DNA of 64,000 nt from Verrucomicrobiota bacterium (GTDB lineage: Bacteria > Verrucomicrobiota > Verrucomicrobiia > CAIQCK01). The DNA is taken from positions 1,178,001 through 1,242,000 of the forward strand of contig JACRQF010000009.1 of assembly GCA_016222825.1 (NCBI GenBank), in the 5' to 3' direction. This document shows positions 1 through 9,421 of the stretch, piece by piece (the first letter of the stretch is position 1; each line of letters begins with the position of its first letter). The notes beneath the pieces were generated by a model. The model was not told the origin of the DNA and searched no databases. It saw only the letters and a list, made by a program, of their open reading frames with translations. The position numbers and the translations under genes are program-made.

Positions 1-21
1 CAACGGTGGCAACTGATCCGA

Positions 22-139
22 AACGATGCAGTTGGCAGGTCGCGCCCTGCCCCGCACCAACCGGTGACGCTGCCAGTCCTCGAAGAATACCGCTCCCTGT
101 TGAGCACGAGACGGCTCATCCATTTTCCACTGCATCGTT
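22..139. repeat. Spaced 11-nt perfect inverted repeat
   Basis: AACGATGCAGT at 22-32 is the exact reverse complement of the bases at 129-139. The arms are about 96 nt apart, downstream of the stop of the large minus-strand gene. No other gene is seen in 1-156. The repeat may be the end of a longer palindromic element cut by the window edge, or chance. Confidence 0.3.
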
Positions 140-156
140 GGCTGAAGCCGTCACGC

Positions 157-3100
157 TCATCTGAGCGCCGGGAAACGGATGTCCACCGTGATGTCCTCGT
201 CGGCGGGCACGCCGATGCCCTCGCCGTAAAGCCAGCCAGCGGGCTGGGTGTAGGTCAGCGCGTGGACCTTGGACGAACACTTGCGGCCGTCGGCAAGCTC
301 CAGTTCGATCCAGAAGCGGCGGATCTTGAAGCTGTCACCGGCGGGATTTTGGATTTTGAACACGTTCGCGCTGCCAAGCTTCGCGATGGCTTCAGGCGGC
401 AACGCGACCGAGACGACGGGTGTCCAGACGCCTTTGGTTTCGCTGCCGTGCGACGCAGGCAGCTCGCCCAGCGCGACGCCGTTCAGCAGGCCGGTCGAAA
501 TGTATCCGCCGCCGTGCTGGAGGCCGATGCCCTCGAAATGCAGCCAGCCGCGCTTCGCAGCGCGCAGGTCGGCGACGGTCAGGCTTGCTATCGGATGCGG
601 CCCCGGCTCGTGGCGCAAGCGGGCGGCGTGGTCGTGCAGCGTGGTCTTCAAGACCGGTTCGCGGCTTTCGATGCGCATGCCGGCCCAGCAAGCCCAGTCG
701 CCGCTGGAGTTGTTCGTCGGGCCGACGTCGCTGATGAGCTTGATGCGGATTGTCTTGCTGGTCCAACGCGAGATGTCGGCTTCGAGCGGCGTCCACGCGT
801 GCTCGGCCCACTGCTTTTCGGCGACGATGGTTTCCTTGCCACCGGCTTCGACGGCGGCGATGCGAAACAGAACGCCGTCACCGCGATCACTGCCGTCGCG
901 CTTGCCGATCTCGCAGCGGAACCCCGCCGCCGGCTTGGGGGGCAACGTCACCGGCGCGTAGAGTGCGAAGGCGGAGCCGAAGCCGCCTTGGTAGGGCGGG
1001 TGCATGAAAAGGCCCTGCTTCGTCTCGTTGCCACAGGTCATATGGTTGTCGGGATGGACGTGCGCGCCGGACTTGCCATCGAGGCCGGTTGGCGCGGCGT
1101 TGCGGAAGCATTGTCCGGTCTCGTGTGTCTCCGGCATCGGCACGACAGTCTCGACGGATTCCTCCGTGAGCAACCACCACTTCTGTTCGTGGCGGAGGTC
1201 GCCTGCAACGATACGCAGCGGCAACTCGCGGACTTCTTCGCGGGCGGGTGGCTTGAAGTCAAACGCAAGCCGCGCGGATTGTTCCGGCGCGAGTTGGACC
1301 GTCTGGCTGGCACCATCAAGCTTAACTTCCGCCCGCGTCGCCTGCGCCAGATGCGGCAAGATGTCGAGTTGGAGTTTACCGTTTAGCAATAGACTCGCAT
1401 TCGCCAGCGGCACGATCGTGAAATCAATCCATGCGCCCTCGAATTGCTGCCACAACCGCGCGCCTGGTTTCGCGTCGGTTGGCACGCGGAAGTCGTGCTG
1501 CTCACGACCGCGCACGACAACGGTCTCGCCCGGCACGACCTCGCTGCGCGGACAAGAGAGCACGACGGCCGGCTTTGCGGCGGCTTTCAAGACGTAACTG
1601 AACGCGTTGGTCTGGGGCACGACGTAAACCAAGCCGCGGCTGAAGCGCGTCTCAGCGGGGCCTATCTCCTTGCCCTCCTTGTCGAGCGCCACGGCGACGG
1701 CGTTCCTCCCACCGAGCGAGACGCCGAACGACGTGCATTTGCCGGCAGGAATGAGTTCCATCGAGCCATCGCGTCGCTTGTGGGCGATAAGTTGCCCGTC
1801 GCTCGCGGCCTTCGCGAACCGCGTGAACGTCCCGCGCCCGTCGGCATAAAGATAGGCCGGCGAGTCCACGTAGTCGGCGCGGTGCCGGTCCACGATGGCG
1901 CTGAACGCCAGCAGTTTGCCGTCGGCGCTACGAGCAAACCAACCGTTCGGAGGCATCTCCGCGTCTGCGGTCTTCCACGTCTCCGCGGGATGGCCGTTGA
2001 CGACGACTCGCAAACCGTTCGAGTAGCGAGTGGCGACTTGCGAACGGCGGAACGCGCCGCTGGCGACCGCGGTGCTCACATCGAGCAACTTCCCCGTTTC
2101 GTCGGCGTAGCGGATGTCGGTGGCGGTTTGCTGCGCGTAAGCAGCGTGAATCTGTTGGAGCGCAAAGTAGCTGCGCACGGCGTTCTGGATGCCGCCTTCC
2201 ATCACCAGAAATCCCGTGTGGCCGAACGCCAGCGTGGCGGCGAGGAAGCGGTCGAGATGCGCGTCGCGTTCTTCCGGCGTCTTGCCGAGGTTTTCCTCGC
2301 GGCCGTAAAACATGCCGGGGTTGCCCATACCAAAGTTGCAGCAGAGCGGGTGCAGTTTGCGCAGGTCGAAGTCCACCAGCCACGGGTTCACCGGCAGCTT
2401 CGCGGCCTGGTCCTGGCCGTAGTTGCCGTCGGTGAGGCCGCAGTAGAACCAATGGTGATTGCCCTCGCTATAGACCGGGCCGTTCCACGTCGCCTTCTGG
2501 TGGAGCATGATCTCGCCGTAGGCGTAGAACGTCGCCGCGAACGTGCCCGCGCCCGGCACACGCGCGTCGTAGTCGCAATAGCTCCACGGCGTCACCGCCG
2601 TATGCACGTCGCAGTAGGCGGTCGAGAGTTTGAACTTCTGCTGGATGACCGGCGCGAGCTTCGCTTCATACTCGACAGCGCGCGACGGCTTCGGGTTGTA
2701 GCAACGCGCCCAAGCCGGCCGCCAGTCGCCGTTGGAGAGGCGCGTGATCATGTCCTCGTGCCAGAACTCGTTCACCGGCGCGAAGTCGGTGTAGTTGTTG
2801 TAGATGCCGTAGCGGAAACCGAGCGCCTGGATTTTGCGCGAATACTCCGCCTGTGACTCGTCGCCGCCCCGCTTCGGCGCGGCACGCGTGCGGAACGTGA
2901 AGCTCTCGCCGCCGTCGCGCCAGCCGGTCTCATGATCAGTGATGACGACTTTCGTCATGCCGTAGCGGGCGACGTTCTTCCAATACTCATAGTCATGCTC
3001 GCGATTGCTCGCGCCATGGGCGCGCCAGAGCCGCTCGCCAGCGACGTGCATCCACGGCGACTTCGGATTCGGGATGTTCGGCAGCACCTCCTCGAACCGC

Positions 3101-4506
3101 GGCGAGACGGTGAGGAACAGCCGCTCGAAGCAATCGTTGCGCTTGCCGTCGGTCTTCGGCTCGTAGCGCGTGCCGCCGTTGTAGGTGACGCCATCGGCAG
3201 CGACGGTGTTGACCGCCCAGAGCAGCGAGGCGTTGGAGCGGTAGTAGTCAGGCAGTCCGAAGATAAAGAGCGGCTTCTCCGGCGCGCCGGCGACGAGCAC
3301 CGCCGGTCGCGGCCCGCCGTAGCTCATGTAAGGCAGCGTCACGAGTCGTGGATTCTCGACGCCAACCGCCTTGCCGAAACGGACCTCGCCGACCTCGCCA
3401 CCGAGGCACTTCACATCCACCACCAGCGACTTCTGCCAGAGCCGGAACGTGTAGCTGACCTCCGTGCCGCGTCCGCCGAGCCGGCAACACCAACGCGAGA
3501 CGACCATGTCGCCGACGCGTTCACAGCCGAGCGGCTCGATCTTTTCGGGTGCAAGCGTCTTGCCTTGTTCGGTTGTGGAGAAGAAGACGCCGCCGTCAGT
3601 CATCGGCTGAAACCAATCGCCGCGCCCGGCCCAGCGCGCGCTTACGTCACTGAGCGTGCCGCTCTTCGGCTCATAGCGATACTCCAATTCGCCGTCCTTG
3701 GCACGATACCGGAAGACAAAGGCGTCGCCATCCTTCGTCAGTGTGATCTTGAAGCTCTTCGTGAGGTTGTCCGGCAGGATCGTTTCCTCACGCGTCGGGA
3801 ATGGCAGCTTACCAGGGCCGGTGTTTGTGCCGTCACCCTGACCGGGGAACACCTCGATGCCGCGCTTGCGCCGCGGCTCAAACGTCAGCGGCTTCAGCTC
3901 CTCTTTGTAGATGGCGAGGTTATCGAAATAGAGCGTGCGGTCGTCCTTGTTGCGGCCGTTGGTGATCTGGATGCCTTCAAACGACGCGCCGTCCTTCAGC
4001 AACTCCAACTGCTCCGGCAGGAGCTTGCGGTGCATCACCCACCATTCCTTCCAGCGCACGGTGCTCATTGTCACGCGCACTTCCGCGCCGCCTTTGCCGC
4101 GCAACAGCACGGAGATTTGCACCGGCGGCGTGGTCTTGTCGGTCACCCACGCCCAGTTGTTGCCGTAAACCCAGAAGTTGACGCAATCGAACGGCTGCGG
4201 CACGGCAATGGGCTTTGGCGGGCGGAGCGTGACGCTCGGCTGCTTGCCATCCGCGCGATAAACGAGCTTGCCGACATGCTTTTCCCAGAGCTGTTGCTCG
4301 CGCGAGAGCGTGAGCGTCGCGACGGCGTCCTTCGCCTCCACCTTCCAGCCGTCGAGGTTCTCGAAGTCAATCAGCGCCGGATGCGTGTCCTGCGTGCGGT
4401 TTGCCCAGACCATCTCGTAGGGCCGTTCGCCGACGGTTTCGGCGGCGAGGCTGCCGGCCGGTGCGCCCAACAACAGCATCGCTGAAATGCAAGTCGCAGT
4501 CTTCAT
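157..4506 (-). CDS. Large secreted glycoside-hydrolase-like protein
   Basis: A 1449-residue protein with a signal peptide (MKTATCISAMLLLG followed by AGSLAAE). I chose the ATG at 4506 because it begins the signal peptide; an upstream start would add 14 residues that do not resemble one. Residues about 40-210 look like a beta-sandwich carbohydrate-binding region. The middle (about 480-800) has a TIM-barrel feel, with WRDGGESFTF, GFRYGIYNNYTDF and a long stretch with many Trp, Tyr, Asp and Glu residues. The C-terminal third looks like further beta-sandwich modules. I infer an extracytoplasmic polysaccharide-active enzyme. I cannot assign a GH family or name catalytic residues with confidence. 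It stands alone, with a divergent plus-strand pair beginning 110 bp from its start. Confidence 0.7.
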   Translation of the reverse strand: MKTATCISAMLLLGAPAGSLAAETVGERPYEMVWANRTQDTHPALIDFENLDGWKVEAKDAVATLTLSREQQLWEKHVGKLVYRADGKQPSVTLRPPKPIAVPQPFDCVNFWVYGNNWAWVTDKTTPPVQISVLLRGKGGAEVRVTMSTVRWKEWWVMHRKLLPEQLELLKDGASFEGIQITNGRNKDDRTLYFDNLAIYKEELKPLTFEPRRKRGIEVFPGQGDGTNTGPGKLPFPTREETILPDNLTKSFKITLTKDGDAFVFRYRAKDGELEYRYEPKSGTLSDVSARWAGRGDWFQPMTDGGVFFSTTEQGKTLAPEKIEPLGCERVGDMVVSRWCCRLGGRGTEVSYTFRLWQKSLVVDVKCLGGEVGEVRFGKAVGVENPRLVTLPYMSYGGPRPAVLVAGAPEKPLFIFGLPDYYRSNASLLWAVNTVAADGVTYNGGTRYEPKTDGKRNDCFERLFLTVSPRFEEVLPNIPNPKSPWMHVAGERLWRAHGASNREHDYEYWKNVARYGMTKVVITDHETGWRDGGESFTFRTRAAPKRGGDESQAEYSRKIQALGFRYGIYNNYTDFAPVNEFWHEDMITRLSNGDWRPAWARCYNPKPSRAVEYEAKLAPVIQQKFKLSTAYCDVHTAVTPWSYCDYDARVPGAGTFAATFYAYGEIMLHQKATWNGPVYSEGNHHWFYCGLTDGNYGQDQAAKLPVNPWLVDFDLRKLHPLCCNFGMGNPGMFYGREENLGKTPEERDAHLDRFLAATLAFGHTGFLVMEGGIQNAVRSYFALQQIHAAYAQQTATDIRYADETGKLLDVSTAVASGAFRRSQVATRYSNGLRVVVNGHPAETWKTADAEMPPNGWFARSADGKLLAFSAIVDRHRADYVDSPAYLYADGRGTFTRFAKAASDGQLIAHKRRDGSMELIPAGKCTSFGVSLGGRNAVAVALDKEGKEIGPAETRFSRGLVYVVPQTNAFSYVLKAAAKPAVVLSCPRSEVVPGETVVVRGREQHDFRVPTDAKPGARLWQQFEGAWIDFTIVPLANASLLLNGKLQLDILPHLAQATRAEVKLDGASQTVQLAPEQSARLAFDFKPPAREEVRELPLRIVAGDLRHEQKWWLLTEESVETVVPMPETHETGQCFRNAAPTGLDGKSGAHVHPDNHMTCGNETKQGLFMHPPYQGGFGSAFALYAPVTLPPKPAAGFRCEIGKRDGSDRGDGVLFRIAAVEAGGKETIVAEKQWAEHAWTPLEADISRWTSKTIRIKLISDVGPTNNSSGDWACWAGMRIESREPVLKTTLHDHAARLRHEPGPHPIASLTVADLRAAKRGWLHFEGIGLQHGGGYISTGLLNGVALGELPASHGSETKGVWTPVVSVALPPEAIAKLGSANVFKIQNPAGDSFKIRRFWIELELADGRKCSSKVHALTYTQPAGWLYGEGIGVPADEDITVDIRFPALR

Positions 4507-4615
4507 GATTTCAGCCGGCGAGCTTAACCGAGCGACTTGTGGCAGCAACCTTTTTCTCCGGGTTCCCAGCCTTGACCTTCAAGCGTCGCGGCACTAAACA
4601 AAGACAGGCGCAATC

Positions 4616-4819
4616 ATGACTCCCGACGCAGCCTTGGAGCGGCAGATCGAGCTTTACCGGCAGATGACCGGCGAGCAGCGGCTTGCGGTCGCGCTTCGGC
4701 TGCACGAAATGGCGTGCGATGTGGCCCGTGAAGGCATCCGACATCAACACCCCGGCGCAGGCGAGCAGGAGGTCGAACGGTTGCTGCGCGAGCGCATCGA
4801 ATTGTCGAGGACGCTGTGA
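4616..4819 (+). CDS. Small hypothetical protein, possible antitoxin partner
   Basis: A 67-residue, mostly helical, charged protein rich in Glu and Arg (LRLHEMACDVAREGI, VERLLRERIELSRTL). No family is recognised with certainty. Its stop overlaps the GTG start of the next gene in a GTGA arrangement, so the two are almost certainly translationally coupled. Small helical proteins of this type commonly precede AbiEii/DUF6036-like nucleotidyltransferase genes, so an antitoxin or accessory role is plausible. This is inference from context only. Confidence 0.6.
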   Translation: MTPDAALERQIELYRQMTGEQRLAVALRLHEMACDVAREGIRHQHPGAGEQEVERLLRERIELSRTL

Positions 4820-5385
4820 CCGAGCGCGACTTACTGGTGGATTGCCTGCGGCGGCTCAACCGCTGCGGCGTGACTTACATGCTCACCGGTTCGATGGTGA
4901 GCAACTACTGGGGCATCCCGCGAACCACCCACGATTTGGATTTCGTCGTTCAACTGCCGCCGTCAACGGTCACCAGACTGGTGGAGGCATTTCGCGGCGA
5001 CTTCGCGCTGGATGAAGCCGCCGTGCGCGCCGCTTATCAACCGCCGCATCAGTTCAACGCGCTGGATTTGCGCTCGGCGCTGAAAGTGGACTTCTGGCTG
5101 TTGCAGCGCGCGCCGTTTGAGCGGGAAATGTTTGAACGGCGTGTCCGACAGGAGCTGTTCGGCGAACCGGCTTGGATCGCCACCGCTGAAGACATCGTCC
5201 TCCACAAACTGTTGTGGAATCGGATGACACCGTCTGAACGCCAACTCCGCGACGCGGCGGGCGTGGTTGCGGTTCAGAAGGATGCGCTCAACCTGGACTA
5301 TCTGCGCCGTTGGGCGGGCGATCTGGGCGTCGCGAGTGAGATCGAGAAAATTCTGTGCGGGGAAATCCGGCCGAAAAGCACTTGA
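4816..5385 (+). CDS. Nucleotidyltransferase-fold protein (AbiEii/DUF6036-like)
   Basis: A 189-residue protein with the minimal nucleotidyltransferase signature: TGSMVSNYWGIPRTTHDLDF, where Gly-Ser is followed by Asp-Leu-Asp, the usual metal-binding pair. A later EDIVLHKLLWNR segment is typical of this family, with Lys after the core fold. It starts with GTG overlapping the stop of the upstream 67-residue gene. Family members act as toxins of type IV/VII-like toxin-antitoxin pairs or as tRNA/protein nucleotidyl-modifying enzymes. The substrate here cannot be told. No transposase or phage gene is adjacent. Confidence 0.75.
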   Translation: MTERDLLVDCLRRLNRCGVTYMLTGSMVSNYWGIPRTTHDLDFVVQLPPSTVTRLVEAFRGDFALDEAAVRAAYQPPHQFNALDLRSALKVDFWLLQRAPFEREMFERRVRQELFGEPAWIATAEDIVLHKLLWNRMTPSERQLRDAAGVVAVQKDALNLDYLRRWAGDLGVASEIEKILCGEIRPKST

Positions 5386-5425
5386 AGAACACGGCGCGGA
5401 ATGTCGCCGCCGAGCCGTTGCGAGT

Positions 5426-6640
5426 TCAGCGAGCTACCTCAATGTGTTCCGTGCTCACGACCAGTCCTTGCTCGTCGACGAGGTTGAGATAGAAGACTGT
5501 CGCGCTGGAGGGCACGGCGGCGGTGACTTTGCGCTTGGTCGCATCCAGATTCGCCGGCATGGTCTCCCAGAGCCGCTTCTGCCAGACGCCGATGTCTTTC
5601 GTGAAGTTCAACTCCGCCTTCGCGATCTTCGTCTTGGACTCGAACGTCGCCCAGACTTCGGCGCCTTTGCAGCCTTGCGATGTGATGCGAACGAGCGGCT
5701 TGCCCTTCTTGAGGAGACTGTCGGCCATCGCCCGGATTTCCTCCGGACCTTCGCCGGCGGGGCCGTGGCCATGCGGCATGCGGACGCGAATGCAAAGCGT
5801 GCGCTTGCCGGGCGGCAGGCGGTAGGATTTCTGGAGCGAGTCGAACGGATAAGCGAAGTCGTTGGTGCCGGTGACCCAGAGGAACGGCATCTTCGCGCGC
5901 GGCAGATAGCGCGACGGGTCCCAGAGGCCGAGCCATTTCGCGGCCGTCTCTTTGCCCATCTGCTCGAAGTTTTTCAGCCACGCCGAGTTATCACCAAGGA
6001 AGCCGCACCCATAGACCGGCGCGGCGAACCGGAACCGGCTGTCCACGCCCGCGATGATGCAGGTGAGATAACCGCCCCACGAGATGCCCGTCAGTCCGAT
6101 GCGCGTCGCGTCCACGTCCGGCAACGAGCGCAACAGCGAGTGCGCGAGGATGGCGTCGGCGACTGCGTGATACGTCCATTGGTCCTCCTTTGGCCCGTCA
6201 ATCTGATCGAACCCGCCCCAGCCGGCCGGCCCGCCTTGCTCGTGCCGTTGCCACGCGCCGTATTTGCCCTTGGGCACGCAGCCGCAGGTGTCCATCGCGA
6301 TGGCCGCGTAGCCGCGGTCGTTCCACCTTTTCACCCAATTGGCGAACGCCGTCCCGCCGCCGCCGTGGACGAGCACCATGCCGGGCACCTTCTCGCCGCG
6401 CTTGTGCTCCGGCACGCTGACGAAAGCGAACACGCGCGTTGGTTTGCCCTGCCACGGCAGTCCGTCGAAGAAGATGGCGCGCACGCCGTTGGTCTCAAAG
6501 CCCGGCGCGGGACAACTCGCCGGCGCTTTGGACAATGCCTTCAAGTTCCAGGGAACTGTGGCGGGTTTTCCGGTGGCGAAAGCAGTCGCTGAAATGAGGA
6601 GGAAGAATAAACCGAGTGAGCGGAAGAAGTAGCGATTCAT
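5426..6640 (-). CDS. Secreted alpha/beta hydrolase (acetyl xylan esterase-like)
   Basis: A 404-residue protein with an N-terminal signal peptide (residues 1-22 or so, ending AFATG). The oxyanion region HGGGG is at about 92-96, and the nucleophile elbow GISWGGY puts the catalytic Ser at 187. The acid is probably the Asp in GTNDFAYPFD, and the His that in MPHGHGPAGEG. This arrangement fits the acetyl xylan esterase/dienelactone hydrolase-like secreted esterases frequent in polysaccharide-degrading bacteria. The likely role is removing acyl groups from plant or algal glycans. It is followed downstream on the opposite strand by the nucleotidyltransferase gene, which converges on it. Confidence 0.82.
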   Translation of the reverse strand: MNRYFFRSLGLFFLLISATAFATGKPATVPWNLKALSKAPASCPAPGFETNGVRAIFFDGLPWQGKPTRVFAFVSVPEHKRGEKVPGMVLVHGGGGTAFANWVKRWNDRGYAAIAMDTCGCVPKGKYGAWQRHEQGGPAGWGGFDQIDGPKEDQWTYHAVADAILAHSLLRSLPDVDATRIGLTGISWGGYLTCIIAGVDSRFRFAAPVYGCGFLGDNSAWLKNFEQMGKETAAKWLGLWDPSRYLPRAKMPFLWVTGTNDFAYPFDSLQKSYRLPPGKRTLCIRVRMPHGHGPAGEGPEEIRAMADSLLKKGKPLVRITSQGCKGAEVWATFESKTKIAKAELNFTKDIGVWQKRLWETMPANLDATKRKVTAAVPSSATVFYLNLVDEQGLVVSTEHIEVAR

Positions 6641-6726
6641 AGCAGTGGCCGCTTGATGACATGCAGCCTGGCGAAATTCAAACCAAAAACGCGCCGGAAT
6701 CGAAGCAGCGCAACGCGCAGTAATTC

Positions 6727-8316
6727 CTATGGCTTGGGCTGCCGCGGGATAGCATCTGCGGGAACATTGGGCGAAGTCTCGGCGACCTTGCCGACGAGGC
6801 TGAGGTCGTTGTCTTGAAGCTTGATCTGCTTCGTCTCGCTTCCTTCCAGACTCAGCAGCGTGCCGCCGGGCACTTCGGGGCGGCTTCCGCGAAGCAGGAA
6901 GTTCCTTATTTGGACCAGCCGGATGAGCGGTGCGGCACCAGCGGAGAACTGAGCGTCCAGCTTGTCGAGTGTTACATTCTCTGCGTCGTCACAGACGACG
7001 GCATGGCGCTGGTCCGGTTGGTCGGTGCGCAACTGCACGTTGCGGAAGTTCAGACCGTGCGCGTGCCGGCAGTAGAAGCCCCATGCGGGCAACGTGCCGA
7101 ACATCGTGGACTCCGGGTAGCTCGTCGGCCGCTCCTGGACCGGCTTGGCGAGCGCGGTCTTGCCTTCACCACCCTCGAAGCCGAGGCGAATGTTCTCCAG
7201 CGTGATGTTGCGCACCGGATGGTCTGGTTGACCGGTGATGGAGCAGCCGATGGCTGAGCAGCCACGCGCGGTAATGTTGCGGAGCGTGATGTTTTGGAGC
7301 GTGCCAACGCCGGGCTTCGCAGTAGCGGGCTTGTAGATGCGGGCGCGGTTGCCGAGCCGGACGAAGATCGGCACGCTGACACCTTCGATTTCAACATCGC
7401 TAACGCTCACGTTGTCCATCTTGCCGCCGTCCACGATCTCCAGCGCGATGCCCGCCAAACCGCGTTGCCGGCCGTAGATGACCTTCGACCGTTTCGGCGA
7501 GGAGACGGCGCAGTTGCTGATCTTGATGTTGAGGAAGCCGCCGCCGGACTCGGTGCCCATCTTGATGCCGTTGCAGTGGCTGCTGATCTTGCAGTCGCTG
7601 ATTGTCACGTTTTCGCAAGGCAGGGTGGAGGTGCTCTTGAGACAGAGTGCGTCGTCGTCGGAATCTATGTTACAGCCGGTGATGGTCACGTCGCGGCAAC
7701 TGTCCACGTCGAGGCCGTCGTTGTTGAAGGTGGCATGGTTGAAGACCGTGATGCCACGCAGCGTGACGCGGTCGCAGTTGCGGTAGTGCTGCGCCCAACT
7801 GCCGGTGCTCTCGATGCGGATGCCCTCGACCAGCACATCACGGCAACTGCTGAGCATGATTGCCTTCGGTCGTTTGCCTTTCGGGTCGCGCCAGACGGAG
7901 CCGTTGCCATCAATCTTCCCCGCGCCGCGGATGGCGATGCGCTCCAGTTTGTCGCCGACGATGAGATCATGCACCGTGGGCGCAGCGCCGGGCGGATCGT
8001 CGCTCTTGCGGTGCAGATAGTCCACGCGGTTGGTGCTGCCAAGCAGCGTGCAGCCCGCGTCGAGTTGAAGCGTGACGCCGCTGCGCAGGAAAACCGTGCC
8101 CGTGAGCCACGAGCCGGCGGGCAGCCGCACCGTGCCGCCGCCATCGGCTGCGCAACGCTCGATCGCCTTCTGGATCGCCGCCGTGCAGAGCGTCACCCCG
8201 TCCGGCTTCGCGCCGTGGTCGAGAATGCTGTGCAGCTTCTCCGCCGCGCCCGCCGACACCGCCACCAGCGAGGCGACGACGAGCACTCTCAAGCATGGTC
8301 CGCAGATTCTTGTCAT
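6727..8316 (-). CDS. GH28 polygalacturonase-like secreted protein
   Basis: A 529-residue protein with a signal peptide (LRVLVVASLVAVSAGAAEK). A Pectate_lyase_3-like opening (ILDHGAKPDGVTLCTAAIQKAI) is followed by a parallel beta-helix. The GH28 motifs are recognisable: FNNDGLDVDSCRD for the NTD block, DSDDDALCLKS for the DD block, and SHCNGIKMGTESGGG where the canonical Gly-His-Gly stands. I do not see a clear RIK motif, the region reading YGRQRGL. It likely cleaves galacturonan or a related uronic-acid polymer outside the cytoplasm. The deviating third and fourth blocks leave substrate specificity open. It is transcribed away from the nadC operon, whose start lies 132 bp away. Confidence 0.85.
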   Translation of the reverse strand: MTRICGPCLRVLVVASLVAVSAGAAEKLHSILDHGAKPDGVTLCTAAIQKAIERCAADGGGTVRLPAGSWLTGTVFLRSGVTLQLDAGCTLLGSTNRVDYLHRKSDDPPGAAPTVHDLIVGDKLERIAIRGAGKIDGNGSVWRDPKGKRPKAIMLSSCRDVLVEGIRIESTGSWAQHYRNCDRVTLRGITVFNHATFNNDGLDVDSCRDVTITGCNIDSDDDALCLKSTSTLPCENVTISDCKISSHCNGIKMGTESGGGFLNIKISNCAVSSPKRSKVIYGRQRGLAGIALEIVDGGKMDNVSVSDVEIEGVSVPIFVRLGNRARIYKPATAKPGVGTLQNITLRNITARGCSAIGCSITGQPDHPVRNITLENIRLGFEGGEGKTALAKPVQERPTSYPESTMFGTLPAWGFYCRHAHGLNFRNVQLRTDQPDQRHAVVCDDAENVTLDKLDAQFSAGAAPLIRLVQIRNFLLRGSRPEVPGGTLLSLEGSETKQIKLQDNDLSLVGKVAETSPNVPADAIPRQPKP

Positions 8317-8448
8317 TGCCGCAGTCTCCTGTTTCGGTTTGAGCCGTGCGAGCAGTGTAGCGACAACCCGCCGCCGCGCAACAGGGGAATAACTGCTGGC
8401 GTCCGCAGAAGGCTTGCAACCAACGGCCTGACATCCGAGACTGTGACC

Positions 8449-9300
8449 GTGGCACTTTCACCTGACATCCTGAAAACCGTTGTCGCCGCCGCGCTGGCCG
8501 AAGATGTCGGCAGCGGCGACGTGACCACCGCCGCGACCATCCCCGAAGATGCGCGCGGCAGCGCTTATATCCATGCCAAGGAACCGTGCGTCGTCTGCGG
8601 GCTGGAACTCGTTGCCGAGGCATTCCGGCAGATTGACCCGCGGCTGACGGTTTCGCTGCTCGCCAGCGACGGAGATCGAGCCGAGCCGAAGCAGCGCGTC
8701 GCCACCGTCGCCGGCAGCGCGCGTTCCATCCTCACCGGCGAGCGCGTCGCGCTGAACTTCCTCCAGCGGCTCAGCGGCATCGCCACGCTCACGCGCGCCT
8801 TTGTCGAGCGCGTCGCCGGCTCCAGCGCCCAGATTCTCGACACGCGCAAGACCACGCCCGGCCTGCGCGCGCTGGAAAAATACGCGGTCACCGTCGGCGG
8901 AGGCACGAACCACCGCAAGGGCCTCTACGATCAGATTCTCGTCAAGGACAACCATCTCGTCGTTCTCAAGCGTTACCATCCGCAGCCCGTCGCCGCCGCG
9001 ATCCGTGCCGCCAAACAGAACGCGCCGCGCGTTGTCGCCGAGGTCGAGGTGAAGGATTTGGACGAACTCCAGCAAGCTCTCGACGGCGGCGCTGCGTGGA
9101 TCCTGCTCGACAACATGACCGACGAGGAAATGGCCGAGGCCGTCCGCATCACTGCCGGCCGCGCCAAGCTCGAAGCGAGCGGCGGTGTCAACCTCGACCG
9201 TGTCGCCGCCATCGCGCGCACCGGCGTGGATTTCATCAGCGTCGGCGCGCTCACCCACAGCGTCCGCGCGGTGGATTTCTCGCTGGAGATCGAGGAATGA
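8449..9300 (+). CDS. nadC: Nicotinate-nucleotide pyrophosphorylase (carboxylating)
   Basis: About 283 residues, the usual NadC length. It converts quinolinate and PRPP to nicotinate mononucleotide in de novo NAD synthesis. Family motifs are clear: AEDVGSGDVTT near the N terminus, ERVALNFLQRLSGIAT, DTRKTTPGLRALEKYAV at about 130-146, GGGTNHRKGLYDQ and ILVKDNHL, then EVEVKDLDE, LDNM and EASGGVNL. The frame is open far upstream, so the start is uncertain. GTG at 8449 (or 8443) gives the normal N terminus. It is first in a compact housekeeping operon, with 121 bp holding a palindromic repeat before birA. Confidence 0.95.
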   Translation: MALSPDILKTVVAAALAEDVGSGDVTTAATIPEDARGSAYIHAKEPCVVCGLELVAEAFRQIDPRLTVSLLASDGDRAEPKQRVATVAGSARSILTGERVALNFLQRLSGIATLTRAFVERVAGSSAQILDTRKTTPGLRALEKYAVTVGGGTNHRKGLYDQILVKDNHLVVLKRYHPQPVAAAIRAAKQNAPRVVAEVEVKDLDELQQALDGGAAWILLDNMTDEEMAEAVRITAGRAKLEASGGVNLDRVAAIARTGVDFISVGALTHSVRAVDFSLEIEE

Positions 9301-9305
9301 AAAAT

Positions 9306-9405
9306 ATGGAGTGGTGGAATGATGGAGTCTTGGAGTGTTGGGGAACCGGATGGGTTTCGCTTCGTCGTTCCAATACTCCAATGCACCAATACTCCACCAC
9401 TCCAT
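9306..9405. repeat. Imperfect palindromic element between nadC and birA
   Basis: The 36-nt arms at 9306-9341 and 9370-9405 are inverted copies matching at 29 of 36 positions by eye. The left arm begins ATGGAGTGGTGGA, and the right arm ends with its exact reverse complement. The 28-nt loop holds further short complementarity (GAAC with GTTC). The composition is odd, almost only TGG/GGAGT words on one strand and CCA/ACTCC on the other. No terminator-like T tract follows. It fills nearly all of the gap between two co-oriented operon genes. Confidence 0.85.
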
Positions 9406-9421
9406 TACTCCGCCGCCTCCG

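Noticed and set aside
64..1386. Long open frame on the plus strand
   Set aside because: It is the antisense shadow of the large secreted protein; composition and amino-acid pattern are those of a GC-rich reverse frame.
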